NCBI RefSeq assembly: GCF_019710745.1
Contig: NZ_JAHKJW010000025.1
Coordinates: forward strand, 56,565 to 120,564
DNA: 64,000 bases
Direction: 5' to 3'
DNA from: Streptomyces beigongshangae
Lineage (GTDB): Bacteria; Actinomycetota; Actinomycetes; Streptomycetales; Streptomycetaceae
Part shown: positions 52,055 through 61,268 of the stretch, in pieces
Position numbering within the stretch: the first letter of the stretch is position 1
Layout of the letters: the number at the start of each line of letters is the position of its first letter
The notes under the pieces: generated by a model
The model's input: the letters and a program-made list of their open reading frames with translations, nothing else
Databases searched by the model: none
Told to the model about the DNA's origin: nothing
Made by a program: the position numbers and the translations under genes

Positions 52055-52927
52055 ATGACCTCCCTCCTCAAGCGGCTCGGCGGTCACGCCGGTCGCATCG
52101 TCCTGGCCCTGGTCTTCGCGCTCCCGCTCGTCTTCATGCTGGTCTCGTCGTTCAAGACGGACGACCAGATCTTCGGCGACCTGGGTTCGCCGAGCGCCTT
52201 CCTGCCGGTCGGAGCCCTGTCGCTGGACAACTACACCGGCATGTTCGAACGGGTTCCCGCGGCACAGTTCCTGCTGAACTCCGTGCTGATCTCGTCGATC
52301 ACCGTGGTGCTCGGCATCATCGTCAACAGCCTGGCCGCCTTCGCGCTCTCACGAATGCGGTGGCCCGGCCGCAAGCTCGTCCTGACCGTGATCATCGCCA
52401 CCCTCATCGTGCCGTTCGAGACCTTCGCGCTGCCGCTCGTGTGGTGGGTCAACCAACTGCCGCTGCTCCGCGTGAACGGCTTCCACCTGGAGTGGACCAC
52501 CGGCTGGATGGACACCTACCAGGTGCAGATCCTGCCGTTCGTCGCCAACGCCTTCTCGATCTTCTTCTTCCACCAGTTCTTCCAGAGCATCCCCAAGGAA
52601 CTCGACGAAGCGGCGATCATGGACGGCGCCGGCTGGTTCACCATCTACCGCCGCATCGTGGTGCCGCTGTCCGGTCCGGCCGTCGCCACGGTCGCCATCC
52701 TCACCTTTCTGCCCGCCTGGAACTCCTACCTGTGGCCGCTGATGGTCGTACAGAGCGAGGAACTGCGACCGGTGATGGTCGGCATCTCCTACTTCTTCCA
52801 GCTGAACGTGGGCTGGGGCCAGATCATGGCCTATGCCTCCATGATCACCGTGCCGGTCCTCGCCCTGTTCGTGGCGTTCCAGCGGTCGTTCGTCAACAGC
52901 ATCGCCTCCACCGGCGTCAAGGGCTGA
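52055..52927 (+). CDS. ABC sugar transporter, permease 2 (MalG-like)
   Basis: Two hundred and ninety residues from ATG 52055, one base after the previous stop. Membrane helices with first segment IVLALVFALPLVFMLVSSFK, then the EAA loop DEAAIMDGAGWFTIYRRIVV. The C-terminus (FQRSFVNSIASTGVKG) is the usual MalG-type tail. It is the second channel subunit of the CUT1 importer. Confidence 0.93.
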   Translation: MTSLLKRLGGHAGRIVLALVFALPLVFMLVSSFKTDDQIFGDLGSPSAFLPVGALSLDNYTGMFERVPAAQFLLNSVLISSITVVLGIIVNSLAAFALSRMRWPGRKLVLTVIIATLIVPFETFALPLVWWVNQLPLLRVNGFHLEWTTGWMDTYQVQILPFVANAFSIFFFHQFFQSIPKELDEAAIMDGAGWFTIYRRIVVPLSGPAVATVAILTFLPAWNSYLWPLMVVQSEELRPVMVGISYFFQLNVGWGQIMAYASMITVPVLALFVAFQRSFVNSIASTGVKG

Positions 52928-53003
52928 CCCCCGCACCGCGCCGGCGGTTCCGCCGCGTCCTCATGACTTCCGTGCGCCTCGCACGCGCCGAGAAAGGCCC
53001 CGT

Positions 53004-54470
53004 GTGTCCACGTCGCCTGCCGACCCCCACCTGCCCGCCGTCCATCTGCGACCGCCCCGCAACTGGATCAACGACCCCAACGGCCTGGTCTTCCACGACG
53101 GCCACTACCACGTGTTCTTCCAGTACAACCCGCACGGCCCCCAGCACGCGAACGTGCACTGGGGCCACTATCGCAGTCCCGACCTGATCAACTGGGAACC
53201 CTTCCCCGTCGCCCTCACCCCTACCCCGGGCGGCCACGACGCCGACGGCTGCTACTCGGGCAACGCCGTCTCCGACGGCGACCGCATGGTGGCCTTCTAC
53301 TCCGCCCACCGCAATGACCGCTGGTGGCAGCCGATCACGACCGCCGAGTCGTCGGACAACGGCCGCACCTGGACCAAACGCCCCCACCTGCTCATCCCCG
53401 AACCGCCCGCCGGCACCACCATGTACCGGGACCCCTACGTGTGGCGGCAGGACGAGCGCTGGCGGATGCTGGTCGGCTCCGCCCTCGACGACGGCCGCGC
53501 CGCGGCACAGCTGTACGAGTCCGGCGACCTGGAGCACTGGACCTACCGCGGCCCCTTCCACACCAGCGACACCGCCGCCGGCACGGGTCCGATCGGCTGG
53601 GAGTGCCCCCAGTACGCCACCTTCGGCGACCGAAGCGTCCTGGTCCTCAGCGACTGGACCCCGCAGGGCGGCCCCAGCCACACGACCGTCGTCACCGGCC
53701 GGGAGAAGGACGGACGCTTCACGGCGGTCACGGGCCCCGTGCCGCTGGACCACGGCCCCGACTTCTACGCCCCCGCCCTGCTGAAGGCGCCCGGAGAAGA
53801 CCGCTGGCTGATGTGGGGCTGGGCCTGGGAAGCCCGGGACGATGCCTGGGCGCACGAAGCGGGTTGGGCAGGCGTCCTCACGCTTCCCCGGGAGGTCAGC
53901 CTCGCCGCCGACGGCACGGTCGCCCAGCGCCCCGCCCGCGAACTGCTGGCCCTGCGCGGTCCGCTCGTCCTGCACGGAACCGGACACGTCACGCGGACCG
54001 GGCCGGCCGAACTCGGCCAGGTCTGCCACACCTTCGACCTCACCGCCGTCCTCGTCCCGGACACCACCGGTACCAGCGGACTGCGCCTGATCACCTCAAC
54101 CGACGGATCCGAGTACCTCGACATCAGCCTCGACCCCACGGCAGGCCACCTCATCGTCGACCGCGCTCACGCTTCACAGGACGCACGAGCACGGGGAGGG
54201 GCGTACACCGCGCCGTGCCCGGCCGCGACACGTCCCGACGCCCCCGTCGAGCTCCGCGTGATCGTCGACCGCTCGATAGCCGAGGTCTACCTGGCCGACG
54301 AGCAGGTTCTCACCCTGCGGTTCTACCCGTCCACCGACGGTCCGTGGCAGTTGCAGGTCCGCACGACAGGGGCAGGGCGCAGCGAATTCGCCGTCGCGGC
54401 CTGGGACCTGACCGCGAAAGACCGCCTCCGGGAAGCCCAACTGGCGGGCCGGGGAGTACAGGGCGCCTGA
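53004..54470 (+). CDS. Cytoplasmic GH32 beta-fructosidase
   Basis: Four hundred and eighty-eight residues from GTG 53004, with a GAAAGG upstream. There is no signal peptide, so it acts inside the cell on imported sugars. All three GH32 catalytic motifs are canonical: WINDPNG (nucleophile Asp24), YRDPYVW (Asp143) and WECPQY (acid/base Glu200). The C-terminal beta-sandwich follows (VELRVIVDRSIAEVYLADEQ). It is last in the operon lacI-ABC-GH32. In contrast with the exported GH32, its active-site residues are the standard ones. Confidence 0.93.
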   Translation: MSTSPADPHLPAVHLRPPRNWINDPNGLVFHDGHYHVFFQYNPHGPQHANVHWGHYRSPDLINWEPFPVALTPTPGGHDADGCYSGNAVSDGDRMVAFYSAHRNDRWWQPITTAESSDNGRTWTKRPHLLIPEPPAGTTMYRDPYVWRQDERWRMLVGSALDDGRAAAQLYESGDLEHWTYRGPFHTSDTAAGTGPIGWECPQYATFGDRSVLVLSDWTPQGGPSHTTVVTGREKDGRFTAVTGPVPLDHGPDFYAPALLKAPGEDRWLMWGWAWEARDDAWAHEAGWAGVLTLPREVSLAADGTVAQRPARELLALRGPLVLHGTGHVTRTGPAELGQVCHTFDLTAVLVPDTTGTSGLRLITSTDGSEYLDISLDPTAGHLIVDRAHASQDARARGGAYTAPCPAATRPDAPVELRVIVDRSIAEVYLADEQVLTLRFYPSTDGPWQLQVRTTGAGRSEFAVAAWDLTAKDRLREAQLAGRGVQGA

Positions 54471-54872
54471 CTTCCAGTGGGATCAGCGGCTCCGCGCTGT
54501 TCCGGTCTCCTGTGCGCCCGTACGGGGAGGTCAACCTGAACACGGCTGCCCGTCTCAGCCTCACCACGGCCACCGTGCCGGGCCTGCGGATCGCAGATCG
54601 CAGATCGCAGATCGCGATCGACCAGCCGGGCCGGACCGTCACTAGGACTGTGACGGCGGCCGCCGCCGAACACCCTGGGCCAAGGGCACGGGAGGAGAAA
54701 CGGCACTCGGGGTGACGGAGAAGGTACTCGGGAGGGTGAGTGTGCCCGCGCTTTGCGTCTGCCGGCTGCGGCCGTGTGGTGTTCTGGCCGGGCGGGTTAG
54801 CGATGGCAGGGTCGTTGGTCAGCCGCCGGGTCCGGCACCGGCCCCGCGGGATGACGCAGAGGAGTCACGGGC
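54471..54872. other. Intergenic region with a short tandem repeat
   Basis: No supported gene. The seven-base unit GATCGCA is repeated three times plus a partial fourth at 54589-54615. The right part should hold the asparagine synthetase promoter, and a GAGGAG ribosome-binding site lies at 54859-54864. Confidence 0.45.
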
Positions 54873-56711
54873 ATGTGCGGAATCAGCGGATGGATCTCCT
54901 ACGACCGGGACCTTTCCGCGGAGGGCATGACGCTCGAGGCGATGACGGAGCCGATGGCCTGCCGCGGTCCCGACGCGGCCGGGTTGTGGCTCGACGGACA
55001 CGCCGCCTTCGGCCACCGCCGCCTGGCCGTCATCGACGTCGCGGGCGGTACGCAGCCCATGACGGTCGAGCGAAACGGCCGCACTGTACTGGTGACCACC
55101 TACAGCGGCGAGGTCTACAACCACCGGCAACTGCGCGCCGAGCTGGAAGGTCTGGGGCACGTCCTCCGCACGAGCAGTGACACCGAGGTGGTGCTCCACG
55201 CCTACCTCCAGTGGGGCGAGGACTTCGCGGGCCGCCTCAACGGCATGTACGCGTTCGCCCTGTGGGATCCCCGTGACCAGGAACTCCTCCTGGTGCGCGA
55301 CCGGATGGGCGTCAAGCCCCTGTACTACTACCCGACCAGTGACGGGGTGCTCTTCGCCTCGGAGCCGAAGGCCGTCCTGGCCCATCCCGCGGCGCACGCC
55401 CGCGTCGACGCCGAGGGCCTGGCGGAACTGATCGCGTTCACCAGGACACCCGGGCACGCCGTCTACAAAGGCATGCACGAGCTGAGGCCCGGCCACACCG
55501 CACGGGTCAGCCGGCGTGGTCTGGCGGTCAGGCGCTACTGGGCCCTGGAGGCCCGCGAGCACACCGACGACCTCGACACCACCGTCGCCCGCGTACGCGA
55601 ACTCCTGGAAGACATCGTGGCCCGCCAGCTCATCTCGGACGTGCCGCTGTGCTCCCTGCTCTCCGGCGGCCTGGACTCCTCGGTCATCACCGCCCTCGCC
55701 GCCCAGCGCAGCAGCGGACCGGTTCGCACCTTTGCGGTCGACTTCAGCGGCCATGCCGAGAACTTCAGCGCCGACGGTCTGCGCTCCACCCCCGACACCC
55801 CCTACGCCCATGCCCTGGCCTCGCACGTGCGCTCCGACCACACCGACATCATCTTGGACACGGCCGACCTGGCCGACCCCGGACACCGCGGGGCCGTCCT
55901 GACCGCTCACGACCTCCCCACCCGGTTCGGCGACGGCGACACCTCTCTCTACCTCCTGTTCAAAGCGGTCCGCGAACACTCCACGGTCGCGCTCTCAGGC
56001 GAGTCCGCGGACGAAGTCTTCGGTGGCTACCGCTGGTTCCACGATCCCAAGAGCGTGAATGCCGACACCTTCCCGTGGATCGCTGCCGGCGTCGCCGGCG
56101 GATTCTCCGGCAGCACAGGCACCCGCGAGGCCCTGCTGGACTCAGACCTGCGCACGAAACTCGACCTGGACGGCTACACGGACCGGCGCTACCGCGAAGC
56201 TCTGGCCGAAGTCCCCTGTCTGGCCGGCGACACGGGCCTGCAGCACCGGATGCGGGAGATCGGCTACCTCCACCTGACCCGCTTCGTGCAGATCCTGCTG
56301 GACCGCAAGGACCGGGCCAGCATGGCGACAGGCCTGGAGGTCCGCGTCCCCTTCTGCGACCACCGACTGGTCGAATACGTCTTCAACACCCCCTGGACCA
56401 TGAAGACCTTCGACGGCCGGGAGAAGTCCCTGCTACGCGCCGCCACCCGCGACCTGCTGCCCCCGGCCATCGCGCAGCGGATCAAGAGCCCTTATCCCAG
56501 CACGCAGGATCCCCGGTACACGCAAGCCCTGCGCACCGGGCTACGGGCAGTCCTTCGTGACGGCGATGCGCCGGTGCAGCCCCTGCTGGACGCTGCCGTC
56601 GTGGCCCGGGCATCCGCGGTCGACGCGAGCCAGGACATCCGGCCGGGGGCCGAACTCGTCCTGGGTCTGAACGACTGGCTGCGCCGCTACAACGTGGCAC
56701 TGGAGATCTGA
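54873..56711 (+). CDS. asnB: Glutamine-dependent asparagine synthetase (AsnB type)
   Basis: Six hundred and twelve residues. The N-terminal glutaminase domain starts MCGISGWISYDRD with the catalytic Cys2, RGPDAAGLW, and GHRRLAVID. The usual NGE is SGE here (YSGEVYNHRQL). The C-terminal synthetase has the ATP pyrophosphatase loop SGGLDSS (264-270), then VALSGESADEVFGGYRWF and GLEVRVPFCDHRLVEYVFNT. It transfers ammonia from glutamine to aspartate or to a carboxylate in specialised metabolism. It stands alone except for a convergent methyltransferase gene. The complete glutaminase argues against a lasso-peptide cyclase. Confidence 0.92.
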   Translation: MCGISGWISYDRDLSAEGMTLEAMTEPMACRGPDAAGLWLDGHAAFGHRRLAVIDVAGGTQPMTVERNGRTVLVTTYSGEVYNHRQLRAELEGLGHVLRTSSDTEVVLHAYLQWGEDFAGRLNGMYAFALWDPRDQELLLVRDRMGVKPLYYYPTSDGVLFASEPKAVLAHPAAHARVDAEGLAELIAFTRTPGHAVYKGMHELRPGHTARVSRRGLAVRRYWALEAREHTDDLDTTVARVRELLEDIVARQLISDVPLCSLLSGGLDSSVITALAAQRSSGPVRTFAVDFSGHAENFSADGLRSTPDTPYAHALASHVRSDHTDIILDTADLADPGHRGAVLTAHDLPTRFGDGDTSLYLLFKAVREHSTVALSGESADEVFGGYRWFHDPKSVNADTFPWIAAGVAGGFSGSTGTREALLDSDLRTKLDLDGYTDRRYREALAEVPCLAGDTGLQHRMREIGYLHLTRFVQILLDRKDRASMATGLEVRVPFCDHRLVEYVFNTPWTMKTFDGREKSLLRAATRDLLPPAIAQRIKSPYPSTQDPRYTQALRTGLRAVLRDGDAPVQPLLDAAVVARASAVDASQDIRPGAELVLGLNDWLRRYNVALEI

Positions 56712-56742
56712 CCCCGCGGCAGAGCCGTCGGGGAAGTCCCTG

Positions 56743-57450
56743 TCATGCCGTTGCGTCCACGCAAGGAGCCAGTTCCAGAAGCTGGAACTCCACTTCGAAC
56801 GAGCCGGCCTGCCGCTTCGCGCTCACCAACGGCTGGATGCACAGGCCCAGGCCCTCGACGATGCCGTGAAGGGCCTGGAGATTCCCCAGGCTGTTGAACC
56901 CGAGGAGAAGGCGACCACCGTCCGCGAGCCGTTCGAAGCCTTGTCGCAGGAACCGTTCGTGGGTGACGTAGCCGCTATCGAAGATCGCCAACTCGATCTC
57001 CCTCGCGCACGCGAAATCGCGGGGAGCTTCCACGACATTGGAGTTCCAGAAGATGAGGTCGAACCGATCGCCGGGCTCCAGAGCGTCGAAGAGGTCGCTA
57101 CGGAGGGTGCGGACCCGCTCCGTGACGCCGTGCCGGGCGGCGTTCATCCGGGTGTTGCACACGGCGGCCTCGGTGATGTCCACCGCGGTCACCTGTGCGC
57201 ATCCGCACAGCGCAGCGGTCACCGCGGTCACACCGGTACCGCTGCCGACCTCAAGAAAACGACCTCCCACCGGGTACGGAACCCACCTGGTGAACAACTC
57301 GGTGGAAGCGGTGTGCAGGGGCGAGAAGACTCCTGGCAGTAGATCCCAGCGCATGTCGAGGAGATCGAACCCTCCAGGGCGCCCTTCCACCGCTCCGTGG
57401 CGGTCAGCAAGCCTCAGGCCCACGGCGTACTTCTCCAGTCCGTCCCGCAC
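56743..57450 (-). CDS. Class I methyltransferase (HemK/RsmC-like)
   Basis: Two hundred and thirty-five residues. Motif I is GGRFLEVGSGTGVTAVTAAL (about 62-81), post-I VTAVDITEAAVCNTRMNAAR, and motif IV DLIFWNSNVVEAP, where the N-modifying family has NPPY. This resembles the HemK/RsmC-type fold, but the missing NPPY suggests another substrate. It converges on asnB, with only 31 bases between stops. Whether the two genes work together cannot be told. Confidence 0.8.
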   Translation of the reverse strand: MRDGLEKYAVGLRLADRHGAVEGRPGGFDLLDMRWDLLPGVFSPLHTASTELFTRWVPYPVGGRFLEVGSGTGVTAVTAALCGCAQVTAVDITEAAVCNTRMNAARHGVTERVRTLRSDLFDALEPGDRFDLIFWNSNVVEAPRDFACAREIELAIFDSGYVTHERFLRQGFERLADGGRLLLGFNSLGNLQALHGIVEGLGLCIQPLVSAKRQAGSFEVEFQLLELAPCVDATA

Positions 57451-57569
57451 GACGCAACTCCCTCATTGGGTGAATCCGGCACTCCCAAGAACGACTGCTG
57501 GAGCGCGCAGCGCCGGGTTGCATGGATTCTGACCCAGAAGTTACAGAAAGAATCGATCTTGCACATCAG

Positions 57570-57755
57570 TCAACTGTCTGCGAAAGACATATCTGTTCGG
57601 ACCCGCCGCTGCCGCCTCACAACCTCTTGCACCGGTCCGTCCACCCCGGTCGACACCGGTCCGTCCACCCCGGCCGGCGAGAACGCCCCGACGGGAAGCA
57701 CGAACCCGGTAAGCCCTCCCGTAAGAGTGACAACACTTCCAGTCGAAACGCTCAT
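57570..57755 (-). CDS. Possible 61-residue peptide
   Basis: Minus-strand frame from ATG 57755 to a stop at 57570: MSVSTGSVVTLTGGLTGFVL, then PVGAFSPAGVDGPVSTGVDG, with a basic tail. It is Ser/Thr/Gly/Val-rich and cysteine-free. The GVDGPV doublet is encoded by a 24-base direct repeat (57630-57673). The ribosome-binding site is weak (GAGAAG). It is upstream of and co-directional with the methyltransferase gene. I do not recognise it. Confidence 0.3.
   Translation of the reverse strand: MSVSTGSVVTLTGGLTGFVLPVGAFSPAGVDGPVSTGVDGPVQEVVRRQRRVRTDMSFADS
57630..57673. repeat. 24-base-period direct repeat
   Basis: CACCGGTCCGTCCACCCCGG occurs at 57630-57649 and again at 57654-57673, separated by tcga. 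Confidence 0.85.
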
Positions 57756-57915
57756 GGCTGCTTCTCTCGCGCGCCCCGGCCTGCAAGGCGATACGCCATG
57801 AAACATCGATTTACAGTCTCATTCAGCATTAAGACAGGCATTCGCGCATTCTGTCAGCTCGTCTTTTCACCGAGGATGGCCGGGTCAGCAAAAGCTCGGG
57901 GAAAGGTGTTTTGTC

Positions 57916-58626
57916 ATGGCGGATTGGGTGAAGGTCGCAGGTGCTCTCACTGCCATCTCGGCCGGGTCCAGGACGACGGTGCGGGGTGTGAACGCAGCCG
58001 GCGCCGTCTACCGGTACACCAACTACGACGCCAACCCGTGGATCAACATCCCGGGGGGCCTCAGCGACATCGGCGCGGCCGCCGACGGCACCGTGTGGGG
58101 CGTCAACGCCGGCAACCAGATCTACCGGTACACCGGGGACCAGGACGGCGGCCCGTGGAAGGGCATCTCCGGCAGCCTGGTCCGCATCGACGCGGGTTCA
58201 CGGACGAACGTGTGGGGCGTGGACTCCGCGGGCGCCATCTACCGGTACACGAACCACGACACCAACCCATGGATCAAGATCCCCGGGGCGCTGAGCGACA
58301 TCGGTGCGGGCGCCGACGGCACCGTGTGGGGCGTCAACGCCGGCAACCAGATCTACCGGTACACCGGGGACCAGGACGCCGCGAACCCGTGGAAGAGCGT
58401 CAACGGCAGCCTCAAGCGCATCGCGGTGGGCTCACGGACGAACGTGTGGGGCGTCGACCCCGCCGGCAGTATCTACCGTTACACCAACAACGACGCCAGC
58501 GGCGGCAATCCGTGGATCAAGATCCCCGGCACGGCCATCGACATCGCCGCCGGCGCCGACGGCACCGTGTGGCACATCAACAGCGGCGCCGAGATCTACC
58601 GGTACACCGGCGACCAGCCGAGCTGA
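57916..58626 (+). CDS. Tectonin/tachylectin-type six-bladed beta-propeller protein
   Basis: Two hundred and thirty-six residues, preceded by AAAGG. The whole protein is six near-identical blades of about 38-40 residues: each has AGSRTxVxGV or ADGTVWGV, and then YRYTN or YRYTGDQ. Examples are WGVNAGNQIYRYTGDQD and WGVDSAGAIYRYTNHD. Tectonin propellers bind sugars or modified lipids on cell surfaces and often serve in defence against bacteria, fungi or nematodes. No signal peptide is present (it starts MADWVKVAGALTAIS), so the protein is cytoplasmic or leaves by an unusual route. High DNA identity between blades shows recent internal duplication. Confidence 0.9.
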   Translation: MADWVKVAGALTAISAGSRTTVRGVNAAGAVYRYTNYDANPWINIPGGLSDIGAAADGTVWGVNAGNQIYRYTGDQDGGPWKGISGSLVRIDAGSRTNVWGVDSAGAIYRYTNHDTNPWIKIPGALSDIGAGADGTVWGVNAGNQIYRYTGDQDAANPWKSVNGSLKRIAVGSRTNVWGVDPAGSIYRYTNNDASGGNPWIKIPGTAIDIAAGADGTVWHINSGAEIYRYTGDQPS

Positions 58627-58923
58627 TCCCTGCCCCACCATCCATGCGGCCCCGGTCGGCTGCGTCGTGCGGGACGCCGCCGGGCTGCAACGGCACACCG
58701 CGGCATCTGGTCGACCGTCCCGTGCAGGCCCTCGACGAACGCTGGACCGCCTCACGGAAGCTCTCCGTCCTGTCGCGGCCGGGGCTCACCGGAAGCGTCG
58801 TCCCCGTGGCCGCAGAACGAACGCGGCGCCCGCCCCTGGGTCGTCTTCCCCGGGCGGGCGCCGCCGTTGCTCCGTCAGACCAACCGGTTCGCCACTTCGT
58901 GCATCCGATGGACCTCATAGCGC
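58627..58923. other. Intergenic stretch without a supported gene
   Basis: It contains a CG-rich inverted element near 58826-58862 (GGCGCCCGCCC ... GGGCGGGCGCC), which could terminate the tectonin transcript. No coding similarity was seen. Confidence 0.45.
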
Positions 58924-59217
58924 GATGAGGGCGATCGGGCCGCCGAGCTGCTGGTGCGCGGCCTGGAGAAGGCTTCGGCAGTCGGTCCAGGTTGAAGCTG
59001 CGCCGACCGCCGCGTCTGTGGTCCTCGTGCCGTTTGGCCGGTAGATCGGGCAGGAGCGTGCTCCCGGTTCGCAGCGAGCCGCCGCGACGATGGAGAACCT
59101 GCGCCGGGAGCGTCCGCGGACACGTACGACGGGCGTGTGGCCTTTGCGGGACCAGGCATGGCGGGTCGGCGGCGTCATCGGGAATCCGGCTTCGTCCTCG
59201 AAGACGGTCCAGGCCCC
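58924..59217 (-). pseudogene. IS630-family transposase, catalytic-domain remnant
   Basis: On the minus strand: AWTVFEDEAGFPMTPPTRHA, then WSRKGHTPVVRVRGRSRRRF, SIVAAARCEPGARSCPIYRP and LLQAAHQQLGGPIALI. The first catalytic Asp (FEDEAG) is kept, but the sequence breaks just before the second (WDNL). Both ends are missing. Confidence 0.8.
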
Positions 59218-59409
59218 GACCGCCGCCGCGGTGCTTCCGCCTGCGGCCACGTCTCCGGTGATTCGTGCTGTCTTCAGCCGCACGGCGGCGGATGGCGTAA
59301 CCGTCGTCGTGTTGCGCTCAGCATGATCACTGGATGCGGGCGTGATCAATACTCTGGCATTCGGCGCGTGAGTGCGTGTCAGCCGGACAGTGAAGGTGAG
59401 CGACTTCTC

Positions 59410-60345
59410 ATGAGGTCTTGGATGGTGCACCGTATGGCCTGCCCTGCCGCGGCGGCCGCGCTGCTGATGTTGTTCGCCGCCGTCCCGGCCGGGGCGGGCA
59501 GCTCATGGCAGAAGGTCGGGGACGACGCCCGCAGTGGTGTCAGCGGTCTCGCCCATGAGGGTCCGGCTGACGGCGGGGCCGCAGTGCGCGTGCTGGTCGT
59601 GCACGACAACAAGCGCTCCGGACAGCAGCGCCTGTCCCGGATCACCCACAGGAAAGGCTCCGTCCGCGTCGCACCAATCACCTGGGACGGTCCGCAGCCC
59701 GTCGACCTGGAGGCCATCGAAGCCGTTCCCGGAAGGGCGGGAGAGTACCTGGCCCTCGCCAGCCGCGGCATCGTCCACCACCTCAAGGTCACGGGGTCCA
59801 TGGCGAGGGTCGTCGACTACTCGCCGCTGCCGGCCGTCGGGGAAGGCGATGACTTCGAGAGCTTCGCACTCGTGGCAGCCAACGGCAGACTCGCCGCGGT
59901 GTGGGCGGACCGAGGAGCCGGCACGAAACGTCCGTCCACGCTGTACACAGCGCCTTTGATGTTCACCCCGCGGGGGCAGCCGCAGTTCGCCACCGTGACA
60001 CGCAGGACCTACCGGGCGGCCTACCCGACCGACGAGGGCACGCGGCACATCTCCGACATCTCGGTGACCGACTCCGGTCGGCTCATCGTCAGTTCGGCGT
60101 CCGACGCCGGTGACGACGGGCCCTTCGACTCCGCGGTGAGCGACGCGGGCCGGGTGAGCGTGACCGCGGCGGGCCACGTACACATCACGCTCGATGCAGC
60201 GCCGTCGGTGCTCGGAACGTTCCCGCAGTACAAGATCGAAGGCGTGGAGTGCCTGCCGGGAACCACCGAAGCCCTGGTGGGCACCGACGACGAGAACCTG
60301 GGCGGATACGTGCGCAGCATGCCGCTCTGCCGGGCCTGGTCCCCC
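59410..60345 (+). pseudogene. Secreted beta-propeller-like protein, 3'-truncated by a deletion
   Basis: From ATG 59410 a signal peptide (MACPAAAAALLMLFAAVPAG, cleavage near AGAGSS) leads into about 280 residues with beta-type repeats: ADGGAAVRVLVVHDNKRSGQ, PVDLEAIEAVPGRAGEYLAL, HISDISVTDSGRLIVSSASD and IEGVECLPGTTEALVGTDDE. I do not recognise a named family; it has the look of a secreted esterase-like phytase or propeller protein. At about 60345 the normal sequence ends and SGNH-hydrolase sequence begins in another frame, so the end is lost. Confidence 0.6.
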
Positions 60346-61133
60346 GCGACGGCTGCGAACGCACCGACCGGTCCTACCCGCAGATCATCGAGCGCGACCT
60401 CGGTTCGCTCTTCGGCCTGACCAACGTCAGTTGCGGCGCCGCCACGATCGGCGACGTCACCTTCAAGGCGCAGGCGCCGTTCGGCCGTCATCTGCCGCCC
60501 TTCTCCACCGATCAGGACCACCCGTTTCCCGCGGTGCCTGCGCAGTCCGAGGCAGTGCGCCCGGACACCGACGTGATCACCGTCGGCGTGGGCGGCAACA
60601 CCCTCGGTTTCGCCGGCATCCTGCTGAGGTGCATGCGACTGGGGGCGGACAGCGGCGGCGTCGGCACTCCTTGCAGGGACGGTCTCGCCGCAGACATCCC
60701 GGGCCGGCTGGCCAAGGTGAGCCAGGGCTACGACCAGATGCTCACCCTGCTCCACGAACGGGCCCCGCACGCCACGGTTCTGGCCGTCGGCTATCCCACG
60801 ATCATCCCGGACGACTCGTCGAAATGCCGTTACAACGACTGGAGGCACTTCGCCTCGGTCACCCGCGGCGACCTCACCTGGCTGCGGAAGGACGTCCTGG
60901 AACCCCTCAACGAAGCCATCGGCAAGTCAGTCGGCACGCACCGCGCCGCACGCTTCGTCGACCTCTATGCCTCCTCCCGGAACCACAGCGTCTGCGACAC
61001 CGACAAATGGGTGGAAGGCCTGCACACCAGCACTCCCGACCAGATCGGCCTCGTACACCCCGATGCCAAAGGCCACCACCACGCCGCCGACCATGTCGCA
61101 GCAGCGATGCTGAACACCCTGGGCACCGGCTGA
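60346..61133 (+). pseudogene. SGNH/GDSL hydrolase, N-terminally truncated
   Basis: The frame carries most of a secreted actinobacterial SGNH lipase/esterase: YPQIIERDLGSLFGLTNVSC, block III-like VITVGVGGNTLGFAGILLRC, ATVLAVGYPTIIPDD, and the catalytic Asp/His near the end (GLVHPDAKGHHHAADHVAAA). The first part, with the nucleophile GDSY motif, is missing; it was replaced by the preceding secreted-protein gene in a different frame. The product would be inactive. Confidence 0.75.
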
Positions 61134-61268
61134 CCCGCACCACCACCCTGCCCGCATGCGCAGCCCGCCGACTACGCCCGGCCCAGGCGAGGAAAAACTC
61201 TCCGTCCTTGTCACGGCGGCGAGTTCTCAGTCCTCCTCGGACAGGGTACGGGAGGCCACAACCGCCGG

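Noticed and set aside
54873..56711. asnB as a lasso-peptide cyclase with the nearby peptide as precursor
   Set aside because: The glutaminase half with Cys2 is complete, length is that of true AsnB, and there is no cysteine protease or RRE gene nearby.
57630..57673. The 24-base direct repeat as an attachment site
   Set aside because: The copies are adjacent, and no integrase, tRNA end or distant second copy was seen.
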